Shown in pieces: positions 34,201-52,103 of a DNA stretch of 64,000 nucleotides (position 1 is the stretch's first letter; each line of letters starts with the position of its first letter). Where the stretch lies: positions 2,491-66,490 of the forward strand of contig OENT01000219.1 in the NCBI GenBank assembly GCA_900239685.1, given 5' to 3'. A program made the position numbers and the translations under genes. Source of the stretch: Rotaria macrura (lineage: Eukaryota; Rotifera; Eurotatoria; Philodinida; Philodinidae). The notes under the pieces are model-generated. The model worked only from the letters and a program-made list of their open reading frames with translations, made no database searches and had not been told where the DNA came from.

Positions 34201-36613
34201 ATCAATCGGAAGTGTATTTAAAAATAGGTTTTAATATGAACCGTCAATAATATCTAAGCATACAATGAAAATACCACTTTAAGGTTTTGCTCTACTATAG
34301 GGGAAATTGCGTTTCAACATCAAAATTTTGTCAACCATTAACTTGAAGAAATGTGTAGACCTTGAATCTGCCTATGCACAAATCAATACAAAGATGTTAA
34401 TGATCTTCTTTCTTTGCAAAAAAACATGCCACGAATCTTGAATTTCTGTTTGCTAAAGCAATAGAAAGGTAGTCGATGGTTTTTATTTCACAAAATCATT
34501 CTTATTTAGAATAAGAATTTTGTTGTCTCTACGATATTATTTCTTTTTTACTCAATCTTTTAAAACTCAGTAGACGATATAATCTGCTAACTATCTTTCA
34601 CTACTTCTACATCGTATCTCCATGTTTGGACTACGACTTTTGAACATTTTCACAGATTCGTTCATAGTTGTTCGTCTGATACATTATTCATTCAATCATT
34701 TTTTCAATAATTGATGTTTTTCTTTCAATTTATATGTCAATAGGTAACGAGGGTTCAGATGATGATGATGATATGCTTGTTCCAGGTCAAACTAATGAAA
34801 ATACAGTCAATGAACTTAAATCACCGCATTTATCAAATCCCGATTTTCTTAAAATAGCTCCCTATGAAAGTGGTATTGGTTATTATATAGATTTGCATGG
34901 TCATGCATCAAAAAAAGGTAGATATGATATGATATTAGAACATTAAAATTAGTTTTCAAGATCTATTTTGAGGTTGTTTCATTTATGGTAATCATCTGCC
35001 TGATGATGAACAACATACAGATAATATTCTATTTGCAAAATTAATATCACTTAATTCACCACATTTCGATTTTGAAAATTGTAATTTTACAGTAAAAAAT
35101 ATGTATATGAAAGATAAACGCGAAGGTTTATCTAAAGAAGGTAGCGGCCGTGTTGCACTTAATAAACATTTCGGTGTATTACATTCTTATACACTTGAAT
35201 GTTCATATGCTGTTGGTAAATCGTGTAATTCAATATCAGCTGCTGAAAACGATGCTTATGGTGGTCGAATATCGCCTTCAACACCGTTTTCATTACCGCC
35301 AAAATTTACCATTGAACATTATCGTGATGTTGGTAAAGCATGTGCTCTAGCAGCAATTGACATTCTACCAGGGCGAAATCCATTCACGCGTGTTAGTCAA
35401 TCAACATTTAAAACTTTACATACATTACGTGACTTTCTTAAACATCAAATACGCCAGCAACGTAATCGTATTGGAAATACTCGAACAAATATATCAGTAG
35501 TACCACCACCAGCACCAAATCGTACTAAACAACAACAACAATATATGGCCAGAGTTACACAAACATATAGAACAACAACTAATCCAAATAATTTAACAGC
35601 AACGGCTCAACAACAACAACAACAGCAGTAAAATTTTCTTTCTTTTTCATTCGGATTTCCTTGTGTTTTTAAGCAGGACTGTGAAAATTTAAAGAGTCCA
35701 TATATCGATTTTAACTTCTTTCTTCTTATATGCATGACTAACTTACCAAATGCATACCTTCATAAACGAACATATTGATATGTACTCTTGTGATACTTTA
35801 CTGTCGACTGCGATGTAAAGAACACATATGAATCTAGATGTTGACAGTGACTTTCGATAGAAGATATTGACGTTAGTCAAGAAGAAAAGTCGTAGTTGAA
35901 GAGTGATTCTATAAATTTTCATAGCACTGTTTGTACTTATCTACTTTAGAATGATATCATCATTTCCACTCGTGTCCAGTGCACCACCAGGCACAGGCCT
36001 AAATCGACTCTTGCCAAACAATCAGTTACATCGTACAGCAACAAATGTTAATCCATCGGCATCTTCACGTTTCAAAGCAGCTTACGATAATCGACGATAT
36101 TCGAATATTCAAGCACACTACAAACGATCTTTACAACCTTCAATCAATTCGACTACGAAAACGACGCCATCAGCGTCTCGAAACGAGTCTGTTCAATCAC
36201 CATCAGCTCGCCTTATCCTTCATCAACAAGTATCATCTCCTGGTCGTTTACAACATCTAAATCGACAATCATCTTCATCACCACAAATTCCGATATCGAA
36301 CGGCTCAATACTTGATCCTCTTATTTCTGGACGAAATCGTCAAGCAGCATTACCATCGACAACAGCCAGAAATGCTATTCATCGTAATGCTCTTAGCCTT
36401 AATACTCTACCAGTCAATCATCAAAATGGAACGATGGCACGAGGACGTTCTCAAACTTCTTCCCATAAAAATTCATCAAGTCGAATGGCAAAAGCACGAC
36501 AACAGTCCTTGGCGTCATTTGATATTCAACAACCGCCTATACCATACTTGTCAACAACAGTCATCTATCAACATCCATTGAATACTGATCAACCACCAGT
36601 ATTTTTTGAGTGA
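31217..36613 (+). CDS. AGBL5: Cytosolic carboxypeptidase 5 (tubulin deglutamylase)
   Basis: Exons 31217-31976, 32533-33050, 33129-33456, 34744-34917, 34973-35627, 35950-36613; 1,032 aa (human 886). M14 metallocarboxypeptidase that removes glutamates, including branch-point glutamate, from tubulin. The N-domain follows a poly-Asn stretch and contains YEFNVWTR-type sequence ([10 protein letters not shown]). Zinc ligands His294 and Glu297 (RVHPGE) and His587 (DLHGH); the substrate-binding RGHYRTD..GVNLNR segment; catalytic Glu669 (YTLECSY). A low-complexity acidic insert of about 200 residues sits between the catalytic halves, as in CCP5. The last exon adds a 221-residue Ser/Gln/Arg-rich tail. 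If the final intron is retained, TAA, overlapping its donor, ends the protein at 812 aa after poly-Gln. Acceptor-like TCTTTAG lies 20 nt before the ATG. Confidence 0.94.
33457..34743 (+). other. Third intron of AGBL5 (1.29 kb)
   Basis: Much longer than most introns here, AT-rich, with no gene or repeat structure seen. The 556-bp first intron (31977-32532) is likewise empty. Confidence 0.6.
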
Positions 36614-38781
36614 ATCTCAACTGTGTTTATTATCCTATATATTTTTTCCTTTGTTTTGAATTGATTTAGAATAACGCTTCTTTATGAAAAAAACTCACAT
36701 TTTTATACAATATTTATTAAGTTTTTTTTTTATACAAAAAATATTTTCTATAGACTAATTGAATGAATCAATACGATCATTAAATTATTTCAAATCTATC
36801 CTAGTTAGTCTATATAAATAACAAAGCCGAAGGGAATGTAGCCTACTGATCCTTTTCTGATTTCAGTAATAGACCAGTGAATTTCATGAAGAATTGCTAC
36901 GATACTTTGTGTACCTTTCACCAGTTCTTTTCTGATAGCTTAAGATTGTTTTTTATTTTCAAGTTTTAATCAGAACGATTACGTATGTAGGTAACTCAAT
37001 CAAACTCAATTCTAGAACAATGTTCGGATGCTTTGTTCTATACAAGATACGTAAAAAATGACTAGTATCTATAAACTTCGTACTTCACAAGATATACTCT
37101 TCTTAATTTCTCAATGTCTCTCATCGGTAATTTAATCTAGTTAGGTTCTGTACATATCCGAATTTCTCCATAAACCATCGACAATATAAATACGATCACT
37201 GCTTAATGCCGTTTTTATCCGTTCTCAATAGAATTTTAAAGCTAACTAGAGTTTATTAGAGAATAAAGACATTGAATCAATGACATGAATAGTAGATCTA
37301 TGGAGGGCTTCTTTTTTTATCTATGAGGAATAGATGCAAATTGTAATAAGAATGAAAAAAAAATAATTCTATCTTTTCATAGTATATTTAGAAATACGAT
37401 TCGGTATATACAAGATTTTGATAGTATGTCTATTGAATATTATTATTTACATGTCAGAATGATGATGGTTGAAGAACATCTTTACGAACCTTATCCAATC
37501 TTGCACCGTATCCATCGAAAGACATGTCGATGAAATAAACTGACCAAGAATACGAACATCGATGAGCGTATAAATTCGAATTACTATTATACTTTGTCTT
37601 TGATGACTCAATGAATTCCTGTAACTTTTCATAAGTGAAACAAAAGGAAAACATCACTAACGTAACTCTTCATCAAAAGCAAATTCGTAAGATTATTATC
37701 GAAGACTAATTAGTTCACCTAGGTAACCAACGATTCATGAATGAATACAGTTCATATCTTAGGTCATACTACTGCAAACATCATTAGCAAAATAAAAATA
37801 CCAACACAAAAGGCATCATTGGTTGAAACAAATACTCTCAGTTTTACTAGACATTCTTTTATAGTAAGTTGTGCCAAGTTTGTATGGAAAATGACTGATG
37901 TAACATATTATTTATTAAGTCATAGTCACTTTCGTATATATGTGTTAGTAATTTATTTTTTGCGAATACAAAAGAATAGTCGAAGACATACATTTACACT
38001 ATTGACGAAGTCTTATTCCATTAAAAAATAAACCAGGAAGCCCGCAAACGGAGGATATTAGAAGTTTTGTGAGCGACACACAACGCCTGAAAATTTCTTT
38101 TTGACGTTGTTAGAAACCGAAAACATATTTTTCACACTTACTAAGCTCAAAACTGGTACCAAATCAATTTTTTATCCTTTTACTCGTCAACCAAAGAACA
38201 CGAATAATTAGCAAACCGAAACAATGAAGATCAACTTCAAGCTAATATAAACATTTATTATATATAGCACAAAAAGAAAATAAGAATCATTCGTCATTAA
38301 ACAAATAAAATTCACTCATTAATTTTCTATACTTCTACTTGCCATCCCCAACATAATGCGATGGCAAACCAGAGGAAAAAAACGAACGAAAAAATGATTT
38401 GAGCTTTTGATGTTTTACAGACATTTTGTTTTGCTTTATTCTTGATGAACACATTATAACAGAAAGTCTATCCGTCAATGTGATATAATTTTAAGTCACT
38501 GTAACAACATATGAAAGATATTGAAAGAGAAAAATATGTTAAAAAGTCAACAATATATATATGTTTATATATATATATATATGTGCAACATGAAAAGCAA
38601 AAGTACGTTAAGATAAAAAAATGAGGCCATACATGATTTTTTTTTGTTATTCCGGAAAAAAGAAAAAAAACAAATGCTTCGTATGAGAACGAAAAAAATA
38701 TAAATAAATAAATTGAATATGATCAATGGCCAAAACTAAAAATAAGTAGAAAAGTCAATGTACAACTTGAAAAATCAATTT
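36614..38781. other. Convergent intergenic region between AGBL5 and the MAK-like kinase
   Basis: 2.2 kb, AT-rich. It contains one minus-strand open frame (37454-37657) listed separately and TA repeats near 38555-38581 (just inside the far end). The plus-strand frame 37741-38031 is unsupported. Confidence 0.5.
37454..37657 (-). other. Unrecognised minus-strand open frame, possible orphan 3' exon
   Basis: 67 codons ending at a TGA. The segment after an AAAG/CAG acceptor-like position (YEKLQEFIESSKTKY onward, with CSYSWSVYFIDMSFDGYG and a basic, Pro-containing end) has more balanced composition than neighbouring frames. No upstream exon joins in phase and I do not recognise the family. It could be a gene remnant or chance. 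Confidence 0.2.
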
Positions 38782-42897
<4,116 letters not shown>

Positions 42898-44864
42898 TAT
42901 TCAATAAATATATTATAAACTTAATTGTAAACAGAATAGAAATGTTTTGGATGATAAAAGTTAAATTTAACTGTCTATCACTTCATAAAGGATGAAGGCA
43001 TTGAATGGAAAAAAAATAGGAATTACTAGAAGTTGAAACTTATTTAACAATATTAATTGTCTTCATAAATTATTGAACTGTCATATAGCTAGCGGCCCAC
43101 TTCATTATTGATGTTGTTACCTGAACTCTACCTTTTCCGCAATAGGATTACATAAAAATGCATATTATACTAACAAACATTTTAATTGAAGTATAATGAC
43201 ATCTACAGGATTTTTTAAAAGTATCTATCTTTTCAACAATATACATGATCATAATAGATCATAGAAAACAGGATGCTCAGAGAAATGCTATAGATTTTCA
43301 TCATTATATAAGATTCTTTGATAGTCCTACCGTAATAAAACAGGACCTTTGTTTACATACGATAATCTCATCGAGCATAAAAATTCTTCAGAAATCTTAT
43401 TATAAGACTCAGTCAAACATGTATCTGAGACAATGTTTTTCTGCAAGACTTTGATCTGGTTATCTTCTACTGAGATTTCCACTGTATGAAAGTGACTTGT
43501 GATATGTTTCATCTCGTTTTCAATTATAAGGCTGGACAATTATTCATACATCAGTAGTATTTTGAATGTCCCAAGGCATCAGTAAACATAGATCATCAGG
43601 ACTTCTATATTTCTCGAACGAAAGATGTTCTTCGAACAGTTTCCATTTCAGATTGACTATAGAATTTCTATAATAATATTTCTCGCTGTGACATATTTTT
43701 TTCACTACTACTCCGCTTTAATTATTTAATATGATCGATTTTTGTTGTGAACCCATCATACCATCTTGTCGATGTGTGATGATAAACTCATATCTGTCTA
43801 TTAAATGTGAATGTTGACAGTGTCATACGTATAGTATTTGGTATTTCAACTGATTCGAAGTAACTGTGGGAGATTTCGTTCTCTTCGTAAATTATTTTAC
43901 ATTATTATACTGTGAACCAACTTTACTTCTGATGTTTGAATGAAAAAAGCTTGTATATTGGATTTTGTAAAAATTTTAGTATATTTACATCGTTCGATGC
44001 TGAGTATTTCCATAGAGGATAGAACTTTATCTGATAGTGGAAACTCGTTTTGTAAATTACATGTTTCAATAATAAATTTAGACTCATTCGAATTTTTACA
44101 ATAAGATCGATAGTAAAATACTGATTGATCTCTTTTTCGATGTTCTTATGAATAACTTTGCATGAGTTCGATATTTTATCTTAGGAGTCTTGTGTTGCGA
44201 TTCTAAACATCCTCATATGACTTCTTTCTCTATCGACAGTCAAGTCTCTATGTTCCACTATAAGAATTTATCGACAAATTTTATGGCAACTTTTTGTCTA
44301 ACACACTCGATTGATATCATTGATTCTCCTATTAGAATTCATCGTGTGCATTCTCTTAATTTTCCTAACTTCAATCATATTTCAATTGTAGAAGATATTT
44401 TGAGTTACGGATCATCTCGTACACGTATTCGTTTGATGAAATAGCAGATTTTGAATTATTACTTTTCAACTAATCTATCATAAATATGTGTAAGATTACG
44501 ATAACAAACAGGTCTCTTCATCAAAATTAAAAAGAATCAGACTTTATTTAGGCACACGATTAAGTAATGATCTACACTTGAAATACTATCCTGATTACTT
44601 GCAATTGTCCATAACTTAAACAGTATGAATTTTGTTTTTCTTTTGGAAAGAATTACAAATAAATGGTAATCTTCTGTTTATTATATGATCATCATTAAAT
44701 TGAAAACAAGACAAACAATATTCGATGCATAGAGTTACTAATCTTTTTATGGATTAAGTCATAACAAGTACTTATAGGTGAATAAGGCATGTTTCTAACG
44801 TGAACTTTAAGAACAATATCAGTTAAAACAAATACAACAAGTAAAAATTTTCTCTTGAAATCGA
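42898..44864. other. Intergenic, no gene recognised
   Basis: About 2 kb between the kinase start and the ALG1 stop. Several short broken frames on both strands (43245-43539, 44190-44444) hint at decayed coding sequence, but none gives a recognisable protein. The kinase promoter should lie near 42900-43300. Confidence 0.4.
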
Positions 44865-47800
44865 TTATAAATGAAGTAAAGGTTTCATAACGGATTCCCA
44901 CTCTTTTGACCAAGTTTCATTCGATCGATTGGCAATTAAATTCGATTTCAAATTATTTAATTTCAAACATCCATCAGGAAAACCATTGAGTAAACTCTTC
45001 AAAACAAACAAGAACAAACGAAAAGCTTTTTTTCCCTTTCATTTCACTCAATAAATAGTTTCGCTAAACCTGTAGTCGATCACATAAATCAGCAGCATCT
45101 TGAAAGATAATTCCATTTTGGTCACGTTTCACTAATTCGCCAATACTATTTTGAACATGTGAAAAATTATATATATACGTACATATGAAAATTGAAATTT
45201 TCTCATTCATACCAATCATATTGAACAGCACAGACAGGAACACCAACAGCAAACATGTCAACAACTTTCATGGGTAAATCAAAACCACTTGACGATTGAT
45301 GAAGACTTATACCAATATCCGCAGATCCTATTTAGTAAATAATTATTCATTTATACTTATCATTATTTATATCGTACCTAACAATAGTGGATAATCCTCA
45401 GGATCAAGCCATGGAAAACAAAATTCAACATTTGGATATTGATCACGTTCACGTTCAACTTGCTCAATAAATTTTTCTTTCAAAGGACCTTTTCCTACAA
45501 CAAAAACGAAGATAGGAGCAAAATCTTCAATTGAATACTTCAAAACAAGGGGAGACAAAAGAATTAACGAGATAGAATTAATTTCTTTTTTTAAATTGCA
45601 TTCGCCCCTATGCTTCTCCGCATCTTGTTTTTTTACCTCGAATGTTTTCAGATGTTTGATTTTTGTTTTACAGTCATCATCATAATCTACTCTCAAGTAG
45701 ATGTGCATGTTTTTAAATAGAATGTGATCGAGGATTATAGGTATTTTTTTTTCTTGTTACAATAATATTCAGATGTTCTCTAGTAAGTCTTACAAAGCAA
45801 GTCGTTTTCACAGAGTTTTAAGAATGTAAGTTGTCGTAATCGAAGTCATGAATATTAAAAGGGCGAGAAAAACAAGTTTACTACAACTCAATCTTACCTG
45901 AGACTAGAAAAATAAATTATGAATATTCACGAAGGAAAGTTCAAGTTATATGTTGGTTTCTTGAGCCCTCTATAGCTATATGATCGAAAGAATTATGCAA
46001 TCACTGTATGTCTATGAACAGTTGTGCATACCTAGTGGAGATCTCTACGTATTTATCTACTTTGAAACTTTCAAAGTTTCTAATTATGTACCGTTCATTG
46101 ATAAGAAATTCAAAACGAACACTTCACCACGCCATTGATTTTCTTACCAGTTACAATACAAACAATGGATGGTAAATCAGTCGTTTCAGACGAAGCATAT
46201 TCTAAAAGCAAGGAATTCTTTACTATCTATATTATGTCGATCACATACTTTTTAATGCATCGAATAATAGTTCAAAATTTTCATCTTCACTCCAACTTGT
46301 ACTACTTACAACAATTACTGGTCTGTCTTGTAAATACGTGACATTATTCTTTTCATCTTCACATGTAAATCGACTTGAATTATTCGATCTAGATAGTCAA
46401 CGAATGAAAAAATATCTTGATATTTTGTTTATTTTCATTTACCGTCCTTGAAATATTTCATAAGAATATTGTGTATTCATTTTCATTAATGCCTGATGTT
46501 TTTCTTCTATCGTTGGAATATGATATTGACTAGTAGGCTTATCGTAAAGTACGGATGCTCTTCAAAATCAAAAATCGACTATCGATTAATTTCCAGCGTA
46601 TGAATAAAATGTAATTTACTTTATCATATGAACGCCGAGATTTTTTGCAAAGGTATCCGATACACATACGTTGATATCTGCTAATTGACCAAGTAAAAAT
46701 TCGTACCGTTGACATAAATAAACAATCCAATGTTTAACGCCATGTTTTAGTGCTAACATAGAGTATCCATAATTATGCCAATCAACTATTAGACGAGCTC
46801 CACGAATTTTTGCCATTATATAGGTTGCTAATATAGCTGGGATCGATGGTGGATTCTAATTGACCACATATGAATTTGATATAGATCAAAAAAGAAACTT
46901 ACTTGAACACATATGACATCAGGTTTAGGTAATCGAGCAAGACAAAAAACCAATGTAAAGAATTGCCATAATATTTTTAATGCATAAACTAGTACTGCTG
47001 GTAATCCTTGAATATGAAAAGAATAAATAAAGATGAATTTGAAAAAAATTCATAGAAGTTACCTTCTAATTTTGGAAAGGATTTAACATCAGATATTTGA
47101 ATATTCTGATTGTTAGCAATCGTTCTTGCCAGCTTTGATTCTAAATTAAATCGAATATTTCTTCAGCTATCTTTCAAATCTGTGATCACAGGAATGAAAT
47201 TCAATACTCGAATTTTACTAGATGAACAATACTATCCTCTAGAAACTAAGCTGATGTTTCAATACAAAGCTATGAATTATTCCGTTTTATACAGTAAAGA
47301 ATAGGAAATCTTCAAGATAGACAAAATTGTGTTTTCCCTCTTCAGTTTATGATCAATTCGTATGGTTTACCATTATTTTAATATATTGAATTAAAACTAT
47401 GTAGAATGCTTGTACGTCGTACAAATATATGTTCGAAATGTCGGCAAGAATTAAACTTTCAGATAGGATGAATGAATCTATGCTAGGTCAGAAAATAAGG
47501 TTTGATCGAATTTCACACGAACAAAATAATCGTTAATCATGGGATAAAAATTAATTTCAAATATGCTCAAAGAAACAGAATGGATTTTTCGATAAAGAAA
47601 CCTTCTAATCATTTGTCTTCATTAAGACATGAATGAATATTTTTTAGATCTCCTTGATTTCAACATTTGTTCATTTCTAACGGATTTCTTCAAGAACATT
47701 TGCTCTCAGCGCAGTCTGAACAACATATGTATCAGTCATGATAATGAGCATAGATGAATGTTTACTTTCTAACTACTAACGTATGCAAACCAAGGGCTAT

Positions 47801-48401
47801 AAGACTTACACAAAATCGATTCATCGACACAAGAGACCCAAAGAATGCAATTATACAATGTATCTCTAACGATTGACCTGTTGAAGACATTCTTTGTCTC
47901 AAAAAGTATGACAATACATATTAAAATAATTATTTTCTAATATGATGTAACTTTATGAAATACGTTTATCTAGAAAGAGAAAACGAGTCTTTGTACTACT
48001 TATATATCCGATCGGTACCATCATTGTACGATCATCTTTACTAACTAATGTTTTCATCGGTTCATATTTGTGTGTTCATTGACTAAACACAAAGTAGACG
48101 GTCACTCTCCTATTCAGTCTATTGTTGATCAATTATTCTTAATAGATGCATTTATTTACCGGAAACACATACATATACAAATATAAATATATTCAAGTGA
48201 CCAACCTGCATAACCAATCAGTTGCACATTGAATTTATGCCTATCGAATTCAATAGCATGATTACACATACGTGGACTATGACCAAGATCACCAAGAACA
48301 ACAATATGAACACATTTTTGTGTCGAAATATTTGGTCGACGTAATTTACTGACCAATAAAATAATCCCCACGACGATTAAAGCAAATATAAATGTTAACA
48401 T
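44865..48401 (-). CDS. ALG1: Chitobiosyldiphosphodolichol beta-mannosyltransferase ALG1
   Basis: Eleven exons: 48401-48206, 47140-47063, 47006-46903, 46855-46620, 46559-46443, 46388-46249, 46201-46148, 45494-45378, 45327-45213, 45145-45070, 44996-44865; 454 aa (human 464). GT33 enzyme on the cytosolic face of the ER that adds the first mannose to GlcNAc2-PP-dolichol. An N-terminal membrane anchor (residues 2-20) precedes [12 protein letters not shown]. Further family blocks: [46 protein letters not shown]-type [59 protein letters not shown]. All introns are GT-AG and in phase. A TTCTTTTCAG acceptor lies 4 nt before the ATG. EXOSC8 lies 427 bp upstream on the same strand. Confidence 0.95.
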
Positions 48402-48828
48402 TGATCTGAAAAGAAGAACAACAATAAATTTGAATACATCATCATAATCATTATTTCACAAGAATGCATAGAAAGACATGTGTTGTTTTTCATCAAACCA
48501 ATATCTTTTCATAATGATTATCAATCAAGTTATATAGTTTGATTATCGTACTTAACGGTTAAGTGACCGTCAAACGATTAATTTTTGAATACATGTGTCT
48601 AGTCTTTCAATTCTCACTAGAGAAAGTTGTCTTCTCATTAATGAATAAATCGAACGAGATGACAATTGTCGAGACATGAACATGAGGTAGGTGTTCAAAT
48701 GCGAACACATGTGTCACCGCATCGGTCTGATGCATAATCACGCAAACTTAGAATAGTAACAAAAAAAAAAGGAAACAAAAAGAAAGAGAGTAAGGAAAAA
48801 AGAGTTCAATCATCGATTGTCAATCAAT
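48402..48828. other. Region between EXOSC8 stop and ALG1 start
   Basis: 427 bp between two genes on the minus strand. It holds the pyrimidine-AG acceptor next to the ALG1 start (48406-48407). No separate gene seen. Confidence 0.5.
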
Positions 48829-49999
48829 TCATTGATTAAATTTCCGACGCAACTCAACAATATATTCTCGAACAAGTGAGTAACACCGATGAAATTTATC
48901 TATTGAGAATGGGGCACCACTTGTTTTATGTATCAAACATATCTGATCATTTTTCAATAGAACATAATGTAAAATACATTTTGCTATATTTTCTTCTTCT
49001 AATGTTGGATCAATTAAAAATTTATATTCTTGTTCATAGTCATAGACAGCTATTGTACAACATAATGGTTCTTGTTGTTGATTGTATTCGAAACGTTTTA
49101 ATTCTTTTGTATATACTAATGGTTTTTGTGTGTCAGGATCAATTTTGACTGTTGGAAAATATGTATGCCGTAAAGCAACGTTAAGAGCAAATAAACAACA
49201 ATCAAATAAATTTCCATCATTATTTAAACATTGAAAATCAAGTTGTAAACACCATACCCATTTACCTAAAATGCAAGACAGAACTATTATTTTCTTGGTG
49301 TTTTTCTTTTATGCAACTAAAAAAACAACGGTGTGCATAAATGACTAATTAAATCTTTCATATGACTGAGTAATTACTCCAAAAGAGAGTATGAGGAGCA
49401 TGTTATTTATAATAATCATTGAGAAATATGCGTCAAGTTTACATTTATTTCTACAGTAGTAACATGATTATGTCAGCTTTTCCAGTCCGTACAGATTCAA
49501 TATGGAGAACTTTAGTTTTCGAATCTGTCTATCTCAACCTTGGATCTAAATTGAAAGGATAATTCTACATAAAAATCATAGATTAACCTTCTTCAATACA
49601 TAAATCTTCTAGATTGATTAATTTTGATTTATGAATAATGTCGAGTAAATGCTGACTTAGTGTTAAGTTTTCATTAATAATTTGTTGTCTTCGACCGTAT
49701 GTTGACCATGCTTGTGTACGTGGTAATAAGACAACAGTTTGAATAAAGCCTGATCGTAACGACATTAATGATGGTTTCGCTAGTTGACCAGTTATTGAAC
49801 ATACAACTGTTGTATTACCGAAACGTACCATTGATGAACCATAGGAATGTTGAAGAAATTTTTCAAGAATTTGTATTGATCGATTTTCATGAAACTTTCG
49901 TCCATCCGGTCGAACATTGTCATGTTCATCAAGATATGTTCGATAGTGTTCATTTAAATCAATGAATTTTTGTAATTCTTCATGATTATCTATAGACAT
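48829..49999 (-). CDS. EXOSC8: RNA exosome ring subunit RRP43 / EXOSC8
   Basis: Two exons, 49999-49588 and 49265-48829; 282 aa (human 276). Non-catalytic RNase PH-fold subunit of the hexameric exosome ring, involved in nuclear and cytoplasmic RNA 3'-end processing and decay. Evidence: ENVRPDGR-type NVRPDGRK followed by an RNase PH core with VRFGNTTVVCSITGQLAKP, LLPRTQAWSTYGRR, SQHLLDIIHKS, LEDLCIEEGKWVWCLQLDF, NDGNLFDCCLFALNVALRHT, and LIDPTLEEE near the end. The order and length match EXOSC8/RRP43 better than EXOSC7 or EXOSC9. As in that subunit, the phosphorolytic active-site residues are absent. Acceptor-like CTCTTTCTAG lies 6 nt before the ATG, consistent with a trans-spliced 5' end. Confidence 0.9.
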
Positions 50000-52103
50000 G
50001 ATTATCTAGAAAGAGTAAAACGTATACCCATCGGCTATACATATGTTTTAACTACTTGAACATCCATTTAGAGAATTGAGCAAAGTAACTTTTATCCTTG
50101 AAAATGATGATCAATTACGAATTCGAATAGATATTTTACTCATGAAAACAAATTTAATATTATCTAAGACAAGTAATAATATTCAACGATGCTGAAAGTT
50201 TAATTGACAAGCGATTGAAAATACAGATTTCTCTTTTTTGTTTTCTTTTGTTGTTTTTGATCAAACGTAGAGGTTGTCGTGAACTTATCAGCATAGAAAT
50301 CAACTTGAGACTCGTTTAACGGTTGAATAGACTTTTGAAATTCAACCTAACAAGAATAAAAACAACAATATGCACAAACAAACATGTATATATGTTGTTT
50401 GTCTATGGAAATTAAGAAAGAGAATACATGTATATGTAAAGTGCATATTGTCTCTCCGTAGATATACAGGTAAATGAACACTCATTATTGAAGATAGGAA
50501 TAATCTCTCGTTGAGAGATGATTTCATTTTATTGTTTCGACAATTGTAAATTGTTCAAAAAATCTAACTGTATTGCTGGTCATTAACTGACACGTGTATG
50601 CATGTATGTATGTTGAGATATGGATAAGGAGGAGAAAAATGAGAAAGAGAAAAGTATCGTTTTGCTTCTTTTCTCATTTAATCAATGACCAATGTCGAAT
50701 GTATATAGAGAAAGAAGAAGAAAAGAACGAGAGAGTGTATATATGAAAAAAGTAGAGAAAAAAGAAGAAGAGAATAGACCATAATTCACAAGTAGTAGCT
50801 AGAATCGATCGACTACTGTTGTCGTTCAATTCAATTCAATTATCCCTTCTAATTACAACATACAGATGCTCAGATGAGGTATGTTTCATTGTCTCTTCTT
50901 TCTCTTTTTTTTTTGAAGTTTGTCATTGTCTACGTGTGCGTGTAAATGTCAAGAAATGCCAGATTGTCTATTTTAATCAATCTATGATCATCATTTGTTC
51001 ACTACGTGGCGAATCCTTCTAGAGGAATAATCAAATTAGAGTTCTTTCCTAATTAATCGTTATGTATATGTTCTATTTTTATGTTTGAATATTTTGAACT
51101 AGAGATGAAAGCGTATTTATTATGCTAGTCATTAGACGAAGGTCATCGTTTGTAGGTACACACATCGATAACCTTTTACTAATTCTTGTTTCATATATAT
51201 GTTTTTCATCCATTTACTTCTCTTTAAAAGTTTCCTCGGGGTAAGAACATTCAACTTACTGTACATGTATAGGAAGTATCATTTTAGAATCGGAAGAGAT
51301 TGAAAGCAATGATTAATCTCCCTTCTATTTGCTTTTTTTCAACAACAAACAATTGTTAACTAGTATTAGTTCAATTTTTACCATGTTGAAATACAATAGA
51401 CAGATGACTTGCTAAGTTATAAATGAGCTAAAACCAACAATGCAAGAATGTCAAAGTTCATTAATGAGCTTATTTTTTGGTGTCTATCTCATGGTTGCAC
51501 ACTAGATGAAATATGTTCATCAGTTAACTATGGAAAAATGAAATATTCGTTTTTAATCTATGTTTTATCTGAACAGCTTCATTACTTTTTCCCTCGTTCT
51601 CTCCTTCTTCTCCTCCTCCTATCATTGAAAATACATTTTCCGCTACGTCAAACATTCATTCAGAGAAAAATCATTTTTATGGCAAACATCATTTATCAAC
51701 AGACAACATGATGATCATCATAATGATTAGAATGTTAGGATGCTACACTTGGCATGTTTTTCTCAAATAACAAATAACGATAATAATAAACAATCACTCG
51801 ATGTACTAATCAGTCTTCTATGACATATTGTCTATAATATAACACATACAGACAAACAGTCACTAGTCAGTCAATCGATAATCTTCTTTAGTTAACCTGA
51901 TCGATTGCCGAAAGCGTCAGACGAAATACACGCATGCCTAATTACATAAGATAATATGAAGATAAAGAAAACGAGAGAAAGAGAGAAGACAATATTGTCA
52001 TTGTTTTCATCAACAGGAAATATATGTATATAGTTGTTCGTTATATATTAAAAGGAAACAAACATGACTAGAAATACTTCTACTTTCATCTTCTTTGTGT
52101 TAT
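50000..52103. other. Intergenic, no gene recognised
   Basis: About 2.1 kb between the photolyase stop and the EXOSC8 start, both on the minus strand. It includes a purine-rich tract (50610-50780) that would be pyrimidine-rich on the transcribed side. Frame 51448-51711 (+) is Leu-rich through a CTC repeat and is not supported. Confidence 0.5.

Noticed and set aside
43245..44444. Cluster of short frames on both strands suggesting a decayed gene
   Set aside because: No frame continues far enough and no residue pattern matches a family. Reported only as unexplained intergenic DNA.
51448..51711. Leu-rich plus-strand frame
   Set aside because: The Leu run comes from a CTC/CTT simple repeat.
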